This document shows, one piece after another, positions 26,901 through 39,300 of a stretch of 64,000 nucleotides of DNA. The notes below the pieces were generated by a model, which did no database searches, was not told where the DNA came from, and was given only the letters and a program-made list of their open reading frames with translations. The DNA lies in the NCBI GenBank assembly GCA_012295275.1, contig CM022672.1, forward strand, positions 18,107,394 to 18,171,393, read 5' to 3'. Origin of the DNA: Chrysomallon squamiferum (Eukaryota > Mollusca > Gastropoda > Neomphalida > Peltospiridae). The first letter of the stretch is position 1. Each line of letters starts with the position of its first letter. The translations under genes and the position numbers were made by a program.

Positions 26901-29900
26901 TGTGCTGACCATCATATAGAAAAACACATAAATGGCCATAAATTAAAAACTAACATGTGGATTTGCTTCAAAATTTGAGTGAATAAACACAATAAACTGT
27001 TCTGTGATTAACTGCATTTTCAAACACATTCACCCCAATGCTGGGCGTAATTTGTACATGCATCTACATAGTGACTATAAAACAGAATGATACTGTAGTA
27101 CTAAACTAGCAGCCTGCACATGTTGAATGTCATACCACACTGTATATGTTAGTTGTTTTGGTCTTGTACTTTTCCTATATGGATCCTTGAATGTGTTATG
27201 AAGAATTAGTTTCAAAAGTGGTTATCACGAGCTCAAAATAAGTGAAATGTGAATAGTCAGATGTCCTTGCTATTGACTATATTATTTTATTAATACTACT
27301 ATTCTGTGGAGACAATTAATACTAGTATATTCTTTCTCCATTAACTGAACACATCTACATTTTTTGGCTGAACCTGATAATACATCCATGCAGATTTCTT
27401 GACTTTTTTGTTCAAACGTAGATTATTTGTATTAGAACAAAATAATTAGTTTCATTAGTTAGGATTACAAATGAAGCAAAAAGCAGAAGGTATATGGACA
27501 TTTTCAAGTATCTACCTAACTTCAGCAACCTATCCTGTGAAGATATCAATATGGCAAGACTGCCAGAAACTGAATTTATAAAGCTAAATTTTAAAATTTA
27601 TTATAAAATATAATACATATTTTTTATTTTAAAGAATAAAAAAAGTGTATAAGACTATGTTAGTTGAAATCACAATCTGTGTCAGCAGTAAAAAGCAAAA
27701 GAAACTTCCCTTTTACAGCAGAATATATCCAAAGCAAATATGGGTGCATGGCTGGGAGAGTTTAAAATGTCATGTTTTTCAAATACGGGTTAGGAATTCT
27801 CTGAATAATTAATGATCAAACAACAAGACACAATCCAAGAGCAAATCTTCATCTTTATTTCCATGCAATTCATAATGTCACTGGTTGCTTGTATGATGAA
27901 TTAAAAGAGTTAAAACCCACTGTTTTTGCACATTTTGTACAGTGAATGGCTGAACTGTAACAGTCTGCTGCTACCTACAATATATTTAATTATTTATAAA
28001 GACCTAACATATTTTTAGATTTTACAAATGTAATCACTGAATAAGCACGAAGTGCTACATTTAAAACAAATAAAATAAATTTTTTTTTTAAAACCAAGAT
28101 AAATGTTTTAAATTTCATCAACCACTTCTGTACTATGCAAAAATATCTGGGTATTTTTGTTTTATTTTTTAATTTGAAAAATTATTTTGTACTTTCTTAT
28201 TTTTTTTTTTTTTTTTTTAACCAAAGTAAGAATTAAAAAAAAAAATTTTTTTAAATCTGAAATCTACATACCTTGTGGATTTCGCTGATGGACTACCTCG
28301 ATCAGGAAGATATGGAAAGAGTATTTCAAAAAATTCTTTAGAATATGGAAGGTCCTTTTCAACAGCTTTCTGGAAGGAACGATCATACCAGGCATATGCC
28401 ACAATACCTCCAGCTGTTAAAGCACTCATGCCAAAGATCTTTAATAAAAATCCTCCGCCCCTGAAAAACAAACAAATAAATCAAGTTATAAATAAAATCA
28501 ATGGATAATTAATACAAATAATGGAAATTAAGAGTATGTTGTGGTTTGATGGTTTTATGATCTGTCCAAACAAATTCTCCTTCCATTAAAAAAAATGAAA
28601 TAAAATAAAATAAATTATATAAATAAAATCTGTGGCTAATACTTGTATTAATTAATAATAATTAATATAATATTAAGAGTATCTTGTGGTTTGACATTTC
28701 CAGGATTTATTTTTAAAAAAATCAAAAATAATAATTGGCCTCCCCTGAAAAAATAATCAAATAAATAAATCTGAATAGTATCAGTGGATGATACTTTTAT
28801 TAATGATGATTAATATAAAATTAAGAATATATGGACAGTAAAATGGTCTGTCCAAAATTCATAATACATCAATTTAAAAAATAAATATTATCAAGTCATT
28901 TATTCATTATTTTCTTTGAATCTTTGGCTAATCTCATTAATGAACTATTAAATGGCTGTACTGTACTAAAAATATACTCCACAATTTTTTCACCTTAAAA
29001 ACAATAACTAGGTCATCTGAATCTAATTAAAAGGATTTCTAAATTGTGATTTTTAACATTTTAAAAATTTATAATTAAATCCTAGGTATGCAAAATTAAA
29101 TGTGAATAAGTTCTAAGAAATAACAAAAACTGCAATAAATACATTATTAAATTTAAACATACATGTGCATCTGCTGAGTAGTGTTGAATACAGATCGTGC
29201 TGGGGTTGGAGGAAATAAAAATGAAAATAATTATTATAAAAAATATACAGACACTGACGTTTTCTTTGGTGGTAATGGATCCAATTTTGGTGGTGGGGGT
29301 GGAGGTATTCCTCCTCCTCCTGATGTACCACCCGGTCGTGGTGGAGATGGTGTTTCTTTGAATGACACTGGAATTTCCCTTGTTGTTTTGGTGGATGATG
29401 CAAACTGTCGGCGACATCTTGCACACTAAAATAAAATGGTTTTCAAATGTGTTTTGTATGTCCTAAAATTAATATGATTGATAAGAGAGGGCACATTTCA
29501 TTTCAAAATTGACTGTCATGAATGTAGTGTTCAAATTTAAAACTGAAGTAAGCAATTACATAATGACAGATCAGCATGTTAATTATTATTGAAACAGGAA
29601 TCAAAATAAATTTTAATTATTTTTTCAGAATTCTGTTTTTTTGACATTTCATAGTCAGTAACATCAATATTTTAATTTTAAAATAAGTATGCAAAAAAGA
29701 ATGGTCAATTTTAAAGATACACATTAGAATTTCTATTACTGCAGGAAAAATATAGTTATCCCAAATTGGGCCTCCAGAAATATTCAATGTCACTTGGGCA
29801 CGTTCTTCAAGTAGATATTTTATGTTTTTTAATGATGCAATACATGCTTTTTATAAAAATCAAAACGATACAAATAACAAGACAATCATACTCGTAATCT

Positions 29901-29933
29901 GTGAGATAAACGTGTGGATGTCGCCTTCCACAT
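21195..29933 (-). CDS. IMMT: MICOS complex subunit MIC60 (mitofilin)
   Basis: Inner mitochondrial membrane organiser that builds crista junctions and contact sites. Coding exons in transcript order: 29933-29892, 29425-29259, 28460-28272, 26350-26305, 25508-25460, 25044-24943, 24724-24585, 24240-24143, 23726-23591, 23157-23031, 22779-22556, 22375-22147, 21814-21195. All phases agree and give 722 residues (human 758). Features in order: a basic presequence MWKATSTRLSHRLR, a Gly/Pro-rich stretch (GGGGIPPPPPP) near residues 45-60, a transmembrane segment within KIFGMSALTAGGIVAYAW (about 77-95), Lys/Glu-rich coiled coil to about residue 515, then the conserved mitofilin C-terminal domain with ELWVACLALNGAIR and LAHADYFLQKGDFEQAV. 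The exon 6 to 7 intron starts with GC. The exon 2 end could be 29254 instead of 29259. It is divergently arranged with MRPL35. Confidence 0.95.
24725..24942 (-). other. GC-AG intron in MIC60
   Basis: The transcript reads GAGAATGCAG followed by GCATGT. No GT donor nearby keeps phase 1, while the GC site joins Ala-Glu-Asn-Ala to Ala-Leu-Glu-Val with a correct Ala codon across the junction. The acceptor (ttgcag) at the other end is normal. GC-AG introns are a known minor class of U2-type introns. Confidence 0.7.
25651..25936. mobile_element. hAT-like nonautonomous element in a MIC60 intron
   Basis: The two ends carry a possible 8-bp target-site duplication, ttctagat at 25651 and ttctaaat at 25929, matching at seven of eight bases. 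Inside, the left end reads ctggttttaaat then actgtgacccctta. The right end, reverse complemented, reads ataggttttcaacctggggg then tcata. Such ggttttcaacctggggg / gtgacccc ends are characteristic of short hAT (Charlie-type) elements. There is no transposase. It lies in the intron between MIC60 coding exons 4 and 5. Confidence 0.5.
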
Positions 29934-29995
29934 TCCGTTTACTTTCCAAATATGATCACTAAAACAAGTTCACCGGCCTGGCAGTGTCGCAAGGA

Positions 29996-30003
29996 AAGGA
30001 AGT
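29996..30003 (+). promoter_or_regulatory. ETS-type (NRF-2/GABP-like) site
   Basis: The sequence AAGGAAGT contains the GGAA core and the GT that follows it in ETS-family sites. NRF-2/GABP sites of this type are common in promoters of nuclear genes for mitochondrial proteins. It is a short motif, so chance occurrence is possible. Confidence 0.4.
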
Positions 30004-30019
30004 AAGACGATAATGTTTC

Positions 30020-30031
30020 TGCGCATGTGCT
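30020..30031 (+). promoter_or_regulatory. NRF-1-like site
   Basis: TGCGCATGTGCT matches the NRF-1 consensus YGCGCAYGCGCR except for T instead of C at one position and the last base. In AT-rich DNA such a GC palindrome is unlikely by chance. NRF-1 is a known regulator of nuclear-encoded mitochondrial genes, which fits a promoter serving MIC60 and MRPL35. Confidence 0.55.
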
Positions 30032-30518
30032 GATGATCTTGATTCTTTTTTCCTCTCTACCTTTCTGTTGCTTTCGGAACATTCCGTCATCCTTTTTCAG
30101 AACGTTTATCGACTAATTAAACTAATTTTATGTCATACATTGGTTATAACAAAAACATATCCATATAAAATGATTTAGAAAGATAACAACATTTTAGTAA
30201 TGGCAAAACAATAAATAACAAACATAGTTACATACGTGATTATAATCAGACATTCACACTTACAGTCACAGTTGTCAATTGCAACGTGAACGTGTTACTG
30301 TTACTAGTATTAGTGTTACCCTCTTTGTTTTAATCATGCATCCATCACAAAAAAGAAGGAAATTACGATCATTTAAAAATATAAATATAACATTATAAGT
30401 ATTAGATATTGTTTTCTTGAATTTGCCACGCCAATCTCGAAAATTTAACAATTCCTTCGTTCATTCATAGCTGGATCACTGGCACAAAGAAGGAAAAAAA
30501 TAAAACAAACGCAACAGT

Positions 30519-32050
30519 ATGGCATCCTCCTTGAGAGGTCGCTTTCACGGTAAGATTTTATTACAAACTGTGCATTTTGTTATCTTCCTAGAATATTTTA
30601 AGCATAGTTTATACATTTTTATTTAATTAAATGCTATAATTTAAATAAATGATTGTTCACATTTTAACTCCAATGTCACTAGTGTATGGTATCATAGTTG
30701 GCCATTGGCATTGCCGAAATGGGCCTCAACAGATGATCAGTTGATCAAATGAGACCACTAACCAGTCATTGAAATTAGGAATCATGCAAAAACATTCATG
30801 TTTTATTTGAATGAAATATAAATATTCGTTCAATTCTAAAATTTAAAGAAAGAAGTAAAAACGAAAGTATATATCACATGCTATAAAAAGCATAATGTAA
30901 TATGTATAAATTATAACAATGTTTATAATTCATTTACTGACACAGACAGTATGAAAAAGATGGACTTTATATGTTCTTTATTTAAAAAAAAAAAAAAAAA
31001 AAAAAAGCTTAATGTCCAATTAATCATTTGACAGGAATATGGAACATTGCATCTAGAATAACTTGTGAGCTTAGACCTCAGTTGCAGCAAAGGTGCATTT
31101 CATTTGCAAGTTCACCATCTCCATGTCTACAGCCAGTACAGTCATCACTCACACGGTTCCAGCAGAATACCTTAACAACTAAAACAAACTTTTCAACACT
31201 GTGTTCGCAGCCTACACAAATTCAGCCAAGGTATAATAATACTGCATTATATTGTAGTTTTTCTCTTATCACTTAAGATCAATAACTATTAACATAAGTT
31301 AAGATAGTTATACTGTGGATGCATATGTGTAAAGATATATTTTACATTCAATCAATTTTAGCTTTTAAGTGATGAATAGTTAGAAGTTACCTGATATTGA
31401 TATTGTTAATGTTATGACTTTTTATAACATGTGTAAACTTAAAAATAGGCATAACAGTGTTTAATTACTTTCAGAGTGTATTATATTACAAGAAATTGCT
31501 TTCATAAAACAGATATGATTTACTTCAAGTAGAAATATAATTTATCCATTAATCAATGGAAAGAGATTTAAAAAAATAAAAAAAATATCAAAAAGGCAGT
31601 AAACTTATCGATCATCATGTAAGTAACCTGTCACAAGATATATTAAGTAAATATAAATATTTTTATTTTTTTTATTTTGACAGACTATTGTCTAATCAGG
31701 AATCAACCATTTCTGTAGCACCATGTCGAACAAAGATAATGGTCAGTTACAACAAAGGGAAGCAGAAGAGTGTAAAATCAGTGACGCAAAGATTCCTTCG
31801 ACTTGACTGGGGTATATGGATACGCACGAAACCAGGCAGGCACAAGAGACTGTGGAGGAAATCATCTGAAAGAAAATATTACTCAAAACAACACATGTTC
31901 TGTAACAAACAACAGTCCAGACTCATGGACAAAATGGTCACTCATTACTGGAAACAACCCAAGTACTATGTTGACAGTCCTTACGCAGGATATCAAAAAC
32001 GAACCAATCTACAGAGATTTTTTCCAGAAAGGCCACCATTTTTACCTTGA
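30519..32050 (+). CDS. MRPL35: Mitochondrial ribosomal protein bL35m
   Basis: Component of the large subunit of the mitochondrial ribosome. Three coding exons, 30519-30549, 31035-31230 and 31684-32050, join in phase to give 197 residues (human about 188). The N-terminus MASSLRGRFHGIWNIASR is basic and lacks acidic residues, as a mitochondrial targeting sequence should. Residues ~75-90 are variable. The bL35 domain follows, recognisable by KSVKSVTQRFLRLDWGIW, the conserved GRHKRLWRKS box and the basic tail RKYYSKQHMFCNKQQSRLMDKM in two pieces, then WKQPKYYVDSPYAGYQKR as in animal MRPL35. Overlapping AATAAA signals near 32183-32192 are suitable for polyadenylation. The gene is head to head with MIC60. 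Confidence 0.95.
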
Positions 32051-32182
32051 ATCTTGTGACAATATTTAATCATTCTACATTAAAATATCATGTTTGCCTA
32101 ACATGAAACTGATTTTTTAAAGACATTTATTCCTTATTTTTCTTTCTTTTTTGTGTGGTAAATACTGATGATGTAGCTACAT

Positions 32183-32192
32183 AATAAATAAA
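32183..32192 (+). terminator. MRPL35 polyadenylation signal
   Basis: Two overlapping AATAAA hexamers (aataaataaa) lie about 135 bases after the MRPL35 stop codon, a normal distance for a short 3' untranslated region. The rest of 32193-33020 shows no gene. Confidence 0.6.
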
Positions 32193-33023
32193 CAAGAAGA
32201 ATAGTTACATGGTTCTTTATTTATTGTCAGTGTTTAATTCTTTATTGTTCAGCCACTTAATACAAAGATTGTACAGATTTACTGGCACCAAAGAAATTGT
32301 ATAAAGTTATATCTTTTATACAGGTATTAGGTACCAGTGCCTTTCTGAACTATTAAGTTTTTCCAGTCCAAACAAGGTCACATGATAATAAAACAGTATA
32401 CCTCTGAGCAATTAAATAAATATGTCCCAGTTATCTAATATCCATTACTAATTTTATCTTGTCTGTGTGAGATTATGAACTACCAAAGTTTGAAAAAATC
32501 AATTGTATATTTTAATTGATAAATTAACTACATATAGAAACGTGCATGTCATAACAGGCAAAAAATAAACATAACATAACCTGTGCGACAGAATTATTTC
32601 TTTTCCAAATATTCCATGGTCTTGTTTCCTAATAAAATTAGAGAAAGTAATTGTCTTTGATGAAATTAAAAACAAAAAACAAGAAAAAAAACCGGTTTAT
32701 CTGTGTATGCATAATAAAAACCAAATTGATTAAGTCTCAGTCAGTATGATTAAGAGGTATTCAGGTAATAATCACATTCTGTTATTATTTAGAGTTATTC
32801 CGTTTTCTGAAAGCAATTTGAATTTGTTTTCAAGTTTTAAATGCGTTTAAATGTAATACCTTCGAATATTAAATTATTATTATTATTTAGAATAAAATAT
32901 ATCGTTCTGAGGGTACTATGTAGTTTACTCTCTTGCAATACATAAATATCTCCCGAGTTTAGATGCAATCATCTGTGTGTGTTGTGTGTGTGTTTCTTCT
33001 AAGTGGAGTTATTTCCCCTGTAC

Positions 33024-33031
33024 ACTTCCGG
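33024..33031 (-). promoter_or_regulatory. ETS-family site upstream of RRP12
   Basis: ACTTCCGG on the plus strand is CCGGAAGT on the other, a full ETS-family consensus, 92 bases before the RRP12 start codon. Such sites are typical of promoters of ribosome-biogenesis and other housekeeping genes. The 5' untranslated region is probably short. Confidence 0.5.
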
Positions 33032-33122
33032 ATGAATGAAACATGTGCTTCTGTTTTGGAATTCGTTGACAGTCAAAACTTTTTTAACGATTTATTTTAA
33101 TCAGTTGTAACTGCGAAATATA

Positions 33123-33267
33123 ATGGGACATCGCAGTAAAAATTCATTACCAAAAGCTAAAAAGGGAAAGGGAAAGAAATGGAAAAAAGGTCAGAGCAGT
33201 AACAGCAACCCGGTGGAGAAACGTTTCAGACAAGCAGCTAAGAATAGGTTTTTCCATACGATTGAAG

Positions 33268-33358
<91 letters not shown>

Positions 33359-36300
33359 ACCAAAAACCCGACTATGAGGGGGATGTGTAAATGTTGATAC
33401 TGATCATTGTAGTTAGCATCAGCACAGCTGTCTAATATCTTGTATCTTTTTAGAGATGTGTATTAATGATACTTCATTTTTTCATACGTTTAATACTTAT
33501 TTAAGTATCATAAAAATATTAACCAACAAGGTAATTGTGTAAAATGTAAGAGTAATAGTTAGTCTTTGTTTACTGTTTAATAAATCTTCAGGTAAAAAAT
33601 AATTCACTTATTTATTTTTTTATATCACAAAACAATATTTTAACATTAGATATATAATCATCCAGATGCTATTGTGTTTATCATTCTAAACTACAACTAA
33701 GATAGGTGAAAATGAGTTTGGAATACTAATGTCTGGTATAACCTAAATAAAACTGAAGTTCTGTGTGATGACATAAGTTACTGATACCTGCTGAATCACA
33801 AAATTGGTAGAATATAACATATATAACAACTGCTAGTGAACAAAGGACTTGCAGATAATCTGTTTATCATAAAAGGTGAAACTTGTGAGGTTTAAAATGT
33901 GGCATGTATGCTTAATATAAAAATTAATAAACAAATGAATTCAGTCTATTTGGAAACAGTTACACATCCTTTTGCATACAAAATAATAATGAGTTCTTAA
34001 ATACAGAATATACATTAATAAAGTATTTAAAAAAAGTATTTATTTCATTAAAAGGCCCAAGCAGCTTGACAGTTGAGGCACTAACACAACACAATGAAGA
34101 TGAAGGGGACAAAACTGCAGTTGCTGAAATGGATGTTCAGACAACAAGTGCAAAAACCTTTAACACTTGGGCCACAAACTGGACAGACTGCACCAATGTG
34201 ACATTCAACAGAGTTCACCGGTACTGGAAGTCCAACTCAGCAGCACACAAGGAGGTGAGAGAATCTACAGTTTCTGTTTATAAACAAATCATTGTTTGAA
34301 CTTTTAGTACCAGTGTCTGCTGGCTGTTACGCACAGCCATTATAAAGATATTTTTATCTGTAGTGTAGGTCTGGCTTTTAGTATTAATGATTAATGGCTG
34401 TTAGATGAAATCATAGTGATAATAATTTTATTTGTAGGTTCTGACCTTTAGAATCAGTGACTATTGACTGTCAGATGAATCATAAAAATAATAATTTTAT
34501 TTGGTAGGTTGTGGTTTTAGTACCAACAAGTGAATGACTGTTGGCTTTTAAGTGTTATGTGAAGTTATAAAGATAATAATTTTATTTGTAGGTTCTGGCT
34601 GTTAATATTGAGGACTCATGGCTGTTAAGAGAAATCATAAAAAATTATTATTTTATTTATAGATTCTGGCTTTTCATGTTAAAGAATCGAGGATACTTGG
34701 ATGTTATATGAAATCATAAAAGTAATTTTTTTATTTGTAGATTTTGGCTGTCTTGGCAGCCATTACAGAAGTTATCAAACAGCAAGGGGGCAAGGAAAAT
34801 GAAACTGAATATTTTGCAGCTTTGGTAAATAATTTTATTTTCACAATAGGCTAAACAGAAATAATATATCAGAAAGAACAGTTTCATTTGGAATATTGAA
34901 ACCAATTTTAATGATCTTTTCTTATTCTCATTGTTTTTTTTTTTTTTTTTTTTTGTTTTTTTTGCATGCATGATACTTCCAAAGTGTGTGTGTGTATGTG
35001 TGTATGTTTCTGTGGGGAGGGAAATACAGTCATGTAATTATTTAAATTATATTAAATTTTCAGGATATTTATTTTTTTATAGATGACTGCACTAGAAACA
35101 ACTGAACCAGAAGAATCTTTGTCTGCAATTGCTTATCTTTTAAGTCTGGTCATAAAAAGGTAAAACGCAAACTTATATATATTCGTATTAAACACAGCTG
35201 AATTTCACATCCTTGCAAAACTTTCACTTGATGGTGTGTCATTTTATATTTGTTTTGTAGGTGTTAAAATCTGTGATAGATATTTAAAATGGCAGAGTTT
35301 TTGTTTTCAGAGTTCCTGTTCCAGTCTTGAAAAGCAGATTCTCACAGGTGTGCAAGCTATTTTTGGACATCTTGTCCAAGCACAGTGATGGGAACTGTAC
35401 ATCACTTCTGAAAGCTGTAAGTAAATAAATAAAGCAAAAATGTGAAAACTATTTATTTCACCATGAGTGTAGAAATTTCCAAAAGTACTAATTTTATTGA
35501 GACTCTATACCTTTTTCCAAAGATATTCATATTTATTTTCATGAATTTCATCATTTCAAAAAAATATTTATTTCCTATTGTTAATTATTTCTCAATAATA
35601 TTTTAGGGATGGTAAAAACAAGAAAATATATTGTAATCACATTTTGCTGTTTTTGATTTATATGTTGAGTTTAAATCTCTGGACTGGCAACTGAAAGAAT
35701 CTAATTTTACTTTGTTGTTGCAACTTCAGTTTAGTTTTCCTTTAGGTTCAGTGGGTTGTGGTGTTTGTATTTTCAGCTTCTGCTGTGCATTGCCTCAGTT
35801 CTGAGAGTTCAGGAACTGGCCGTCTGGAACAGTTCTTCAACACAACAAATCTACAGTGCATTGCTCACATTCGTAACTCACAAAAAACCTAAGGTATTTT
35901 ATTATGTTATTGTTATCCTTTGTTATTAATTCTGTGTTTGGTTCCAAATTTGTTTCAATTACATTGTAAAAAAAATTCACTAGTATCAGGCACATTGAAT
36001 ATTATTATTGCTAGACAGGATGATCATAAAAAATAATAGTTATAGATAGGTGTCCTTCTGATATCGTATAAATTAAACTGATGCTTAAATTTTTGTTCTG
36101 CAGAAAAAGAAAGCTAAAAATTGTTTGCTTGTATTTTTATGCATGTTTTTATTTTTTATTCCATTATGGATGAATGGTAATCTTCAGCTGCTTATTTTGT
36201 TCATTTGTCTTTAACTTTAAGACATTATAATGTGTATTGTGATGTGTATATAGTTCTTTTTGGCGTGTTAGATGGGTTGACATTGTGTTTGATTTTATAT

Positions 36301-39300
36301 CTAGTTTTTTCTTTTGTAGGGGTGGGCATTTTGTCTGATGTTGTATACAGTTTTTCTTTGGGTGGTGGTGGGCATTGTTTGATGTTTTATATATAGTTTT
36401 TCTTCTAGATGGATTCATTATGTTTGATGTTGTTTATTTTTATTTTTTTGGGGTGTGTGTGTGTGGAGCATTGTATTTGATGTTTTTGACATAGTTTTTA
36501 AATTTTATAAATTTTATTTATTTTTTGACACAGGTTCGTAAAGCAGCTCACCAGGCAGTTCAGATAGTACTTAAAGGAAGTCTGTTCCTGTTGGAGAGTG
36601 ATCCCCCCCTGAATCACCCTGCCACATCTCTCACAGCCAAGTACTGCATACAGCAGATAGAGCAGTGTGGAGGTAAATAACAAATACAACACAATTCCTG
36701 TTATTTTGTATCTGAAATAAACATATTAATGGAATAAAAATTAGAATAAAAAAAATCAAATCAAATCAATATAACATTATCAGTGTTGAATTATTTTCTT
36801 TCATTTTCTTGTATATTGCATGTTATTATTTCCAAATTTGTATCTCTTCTAGACTTTTATTGCTGTTTTCTTCTCATCAACCTGTTATTTACATTAGTAG
36901 TGAAAATATTTAATTTTTTTTTTTTATATATATATATAGATTATGTTTAGAAAGAAAGAGAGAGAGATAGATACACACACAAACAGCTATGTTAGAAAGA
37001 CATAAAAAAAAGATTGTACATGTATCTCTGGCTTATCTCAAATAGTGTAAGTGTTATTTTGTTGTCATATTTATTTTAAATCCAGCTTTTTCATTTTATT
37101 ATTTTTCCTTATTATACAGTTATATTTATGGGTTTTTTTATTATTATTATCATTTTTAAATTTTATTTTTATTTTTCAGGAACTGGTGAGGCTACCAACA
37201 CCTTGTATTCACTGGCTCTGTTGAGAGATGTGATGAGCACATTCTCTAAGAACAGTGTACAATCGTGTTGTGAGACCATCCTTCGTGTTATGACTGTCAG
37301 TAATGTGGTAAGAATCACAACAGTCCAGTGAATCTGCATCACAGCTTGTTACATGAGTTCTGAGACAGTGTTTGAAATCTGAAACTAATTAATTATTAAC
37401 CTCTCTATAGTCGATTAAACAAGATTCTTAAGTTAATGGTAGACCAGTACAAAGTGATTATTATCTTAATTATGATTTTTGTGGATTATTATTGTTTTGT
37501 TTTTTTAAATAGTTGGTACAGTTCCATGATATAGATTATTAGATTGAAATACATGGGTGTGTGTGTGTGTGTGTGTGAGTGTAGATATTATTAAGCATTT
37601 TATTTTTCATGTTATGTTAGAAGATTATTATTATTTAATTTTTGAAAACTGTAAGGTCTCTAGTACACAGATATTTCTTGGATCAAATATGTAGTGCACC
37701 TACACAATGTATAATTGTTAGGTACTTTTATTATTCATTTTATCATTCTAAAAGATTATAGTCTTTGTGCACTTGTAAACAGTATTTTATTAGTAATTAC
37801 CATTCTGAAAGAGTATTATTATATATTTTTAAACTGCTAGAAAGAAAAAGACCCAGATTTATTGTTGTTTTTTTAAATTTAAAAATTTATATTTGTAAAT
37901 AGTTCCACATTTATAATTATTATTCTAAGAGATTATTATTATTTTATGTTAGATATTATTCTGAGAGATTTTTCTTATTTTATATTGGGAAAGAGTACTT
38001 ATTATTAGATAACATTCTGAAAGATTTATATTTGTAAACAACTTGCTATTGTTAGCTGCAATTTCTAAAAGATCTTCTTTGTTTTATTTTTGTAAACAGT
38101 ATGCTATAATTAGTTATCAATTTAAAAAAATTATCTTTGATATATTTTTTTGTCATTTCTAAAAGATGCTGTTATTGTTTTTGTAAACAGTTAGTTCGAG
38201 CCTGTGGAATGCAGACATTGCATGGATTTTTTAATTCCAACCCAAAGTCATCCTGTTTACCAGCTGATCTGAATGCTCGGATTATTGTGGTTAGTATAAC
38301 TTTATCACATCCCATCTTGTTTTGAGTATTGTAATACACACCATCCAGTTTTATCCATTGTGTTTTTCATTTTTGTCATTAAAGAATTTTCTTAATTATC
38401 TGATTTTCATGCAGTTATTCATAACTGAATCAGCTAAAAAAATATGTACATATATATATTTTTTTTTTCTTCAGGAAAGTTACATATTTTTTTATATAAT
38501 CTAGCCACATATTCATGGCAAATTAATATTAATATATATATTTTAACATATCTGTTTCAAATAAATCAAAGGAAGAACATCCGTTTGTGTATTTATTTAA
38601 TTTCAAAAAGTATTTTACTGATGGTTACAACTTTGATATAAAATGTTTTTTAAGGATAACATTGTAATAATGTGTTGAGGTTCTGAAAACTTTTTGTATT
38701 CAGTGTTTTGTTTCATTTGGATTCCAAAGATTATTTCCCAAGTTCTTTTTTAGTTCTTTGTCCAATTAAAATGGTTTCAGAGTCTGGTGGTACACATTTA
38801 AGGTGTTATTTTTTTAAATGTTATTTAATTTTGAAGGCTCTGTACGACTATCAGCCATCAGAAAATGACAGTCAGCCTGTGCAGGCTTGGTTGGCAGTGA
38901 TGGAGAAAGCACACATCACACTACACAGGTCATTGTTTGATGTATTATACTTGTAGACTATGTAAAACACACTTTTTGTCTTAATAATGTTTAAAACACA
39001 CAGTGATATATAAATATTTTTATAATAAAATATAAAATTTTAAAAGTATTTAAAAAAAAAAGTAATAATATTGGTCTATATAGTCATTTTAATATTGAGA
39101 AATGCAGATGGAATTAAAACACATTCACATTCGGACATACAGAGACAAAAAAAAATAAATAAAAATAACTGTACATTCTGATGACATTTTTATCAATCCA
39201 TCTGTTAATTAATCCATCAGTATTAATAAAACAGATTATTGTGTTTCAGATCTGATGCCAGACTCTGTACCAGTCATTTGCCAAAACTGTTCTCCACGGC

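Larger units (their letters stand above)
29934..30518. promoter_or_regulatory. Shared bidirectional promoter, MIC60 / MRPL35
   Basis: Only 585 bases separate the two divergent start codons, and the interval is locally less AT-rich than its surroundings near 29980-30060. It must hold both promoters unless long noncoding first exons exist. The NRF-1-like and ETS-like sites listed separately fall close to the MIC60 side. No TATA box is placed convincingly, as expected for housekeeping mitochondrial genes. Confidence 0.7.

Noticed and set aside
29082-29426. Alternative minus-strand frames over MIC60 exon 2, including one with many His and Gln
   Set aside because: Phase with exons 1 and 3 selects the Gly/Pro-rich frame; the others end in the intron.
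31803-32069. Second plus-strand frame over MRPL35 exon 3
   Set aside because: It is out of frame with the bL35 domain.
36164-36418. 84-residue minus-strand frame rich in His, Lys and Thr
   Set aside because: It lies in an RRP12 intron over a tttttct-gtttga repeat-like stretch, with no homology or splice support.
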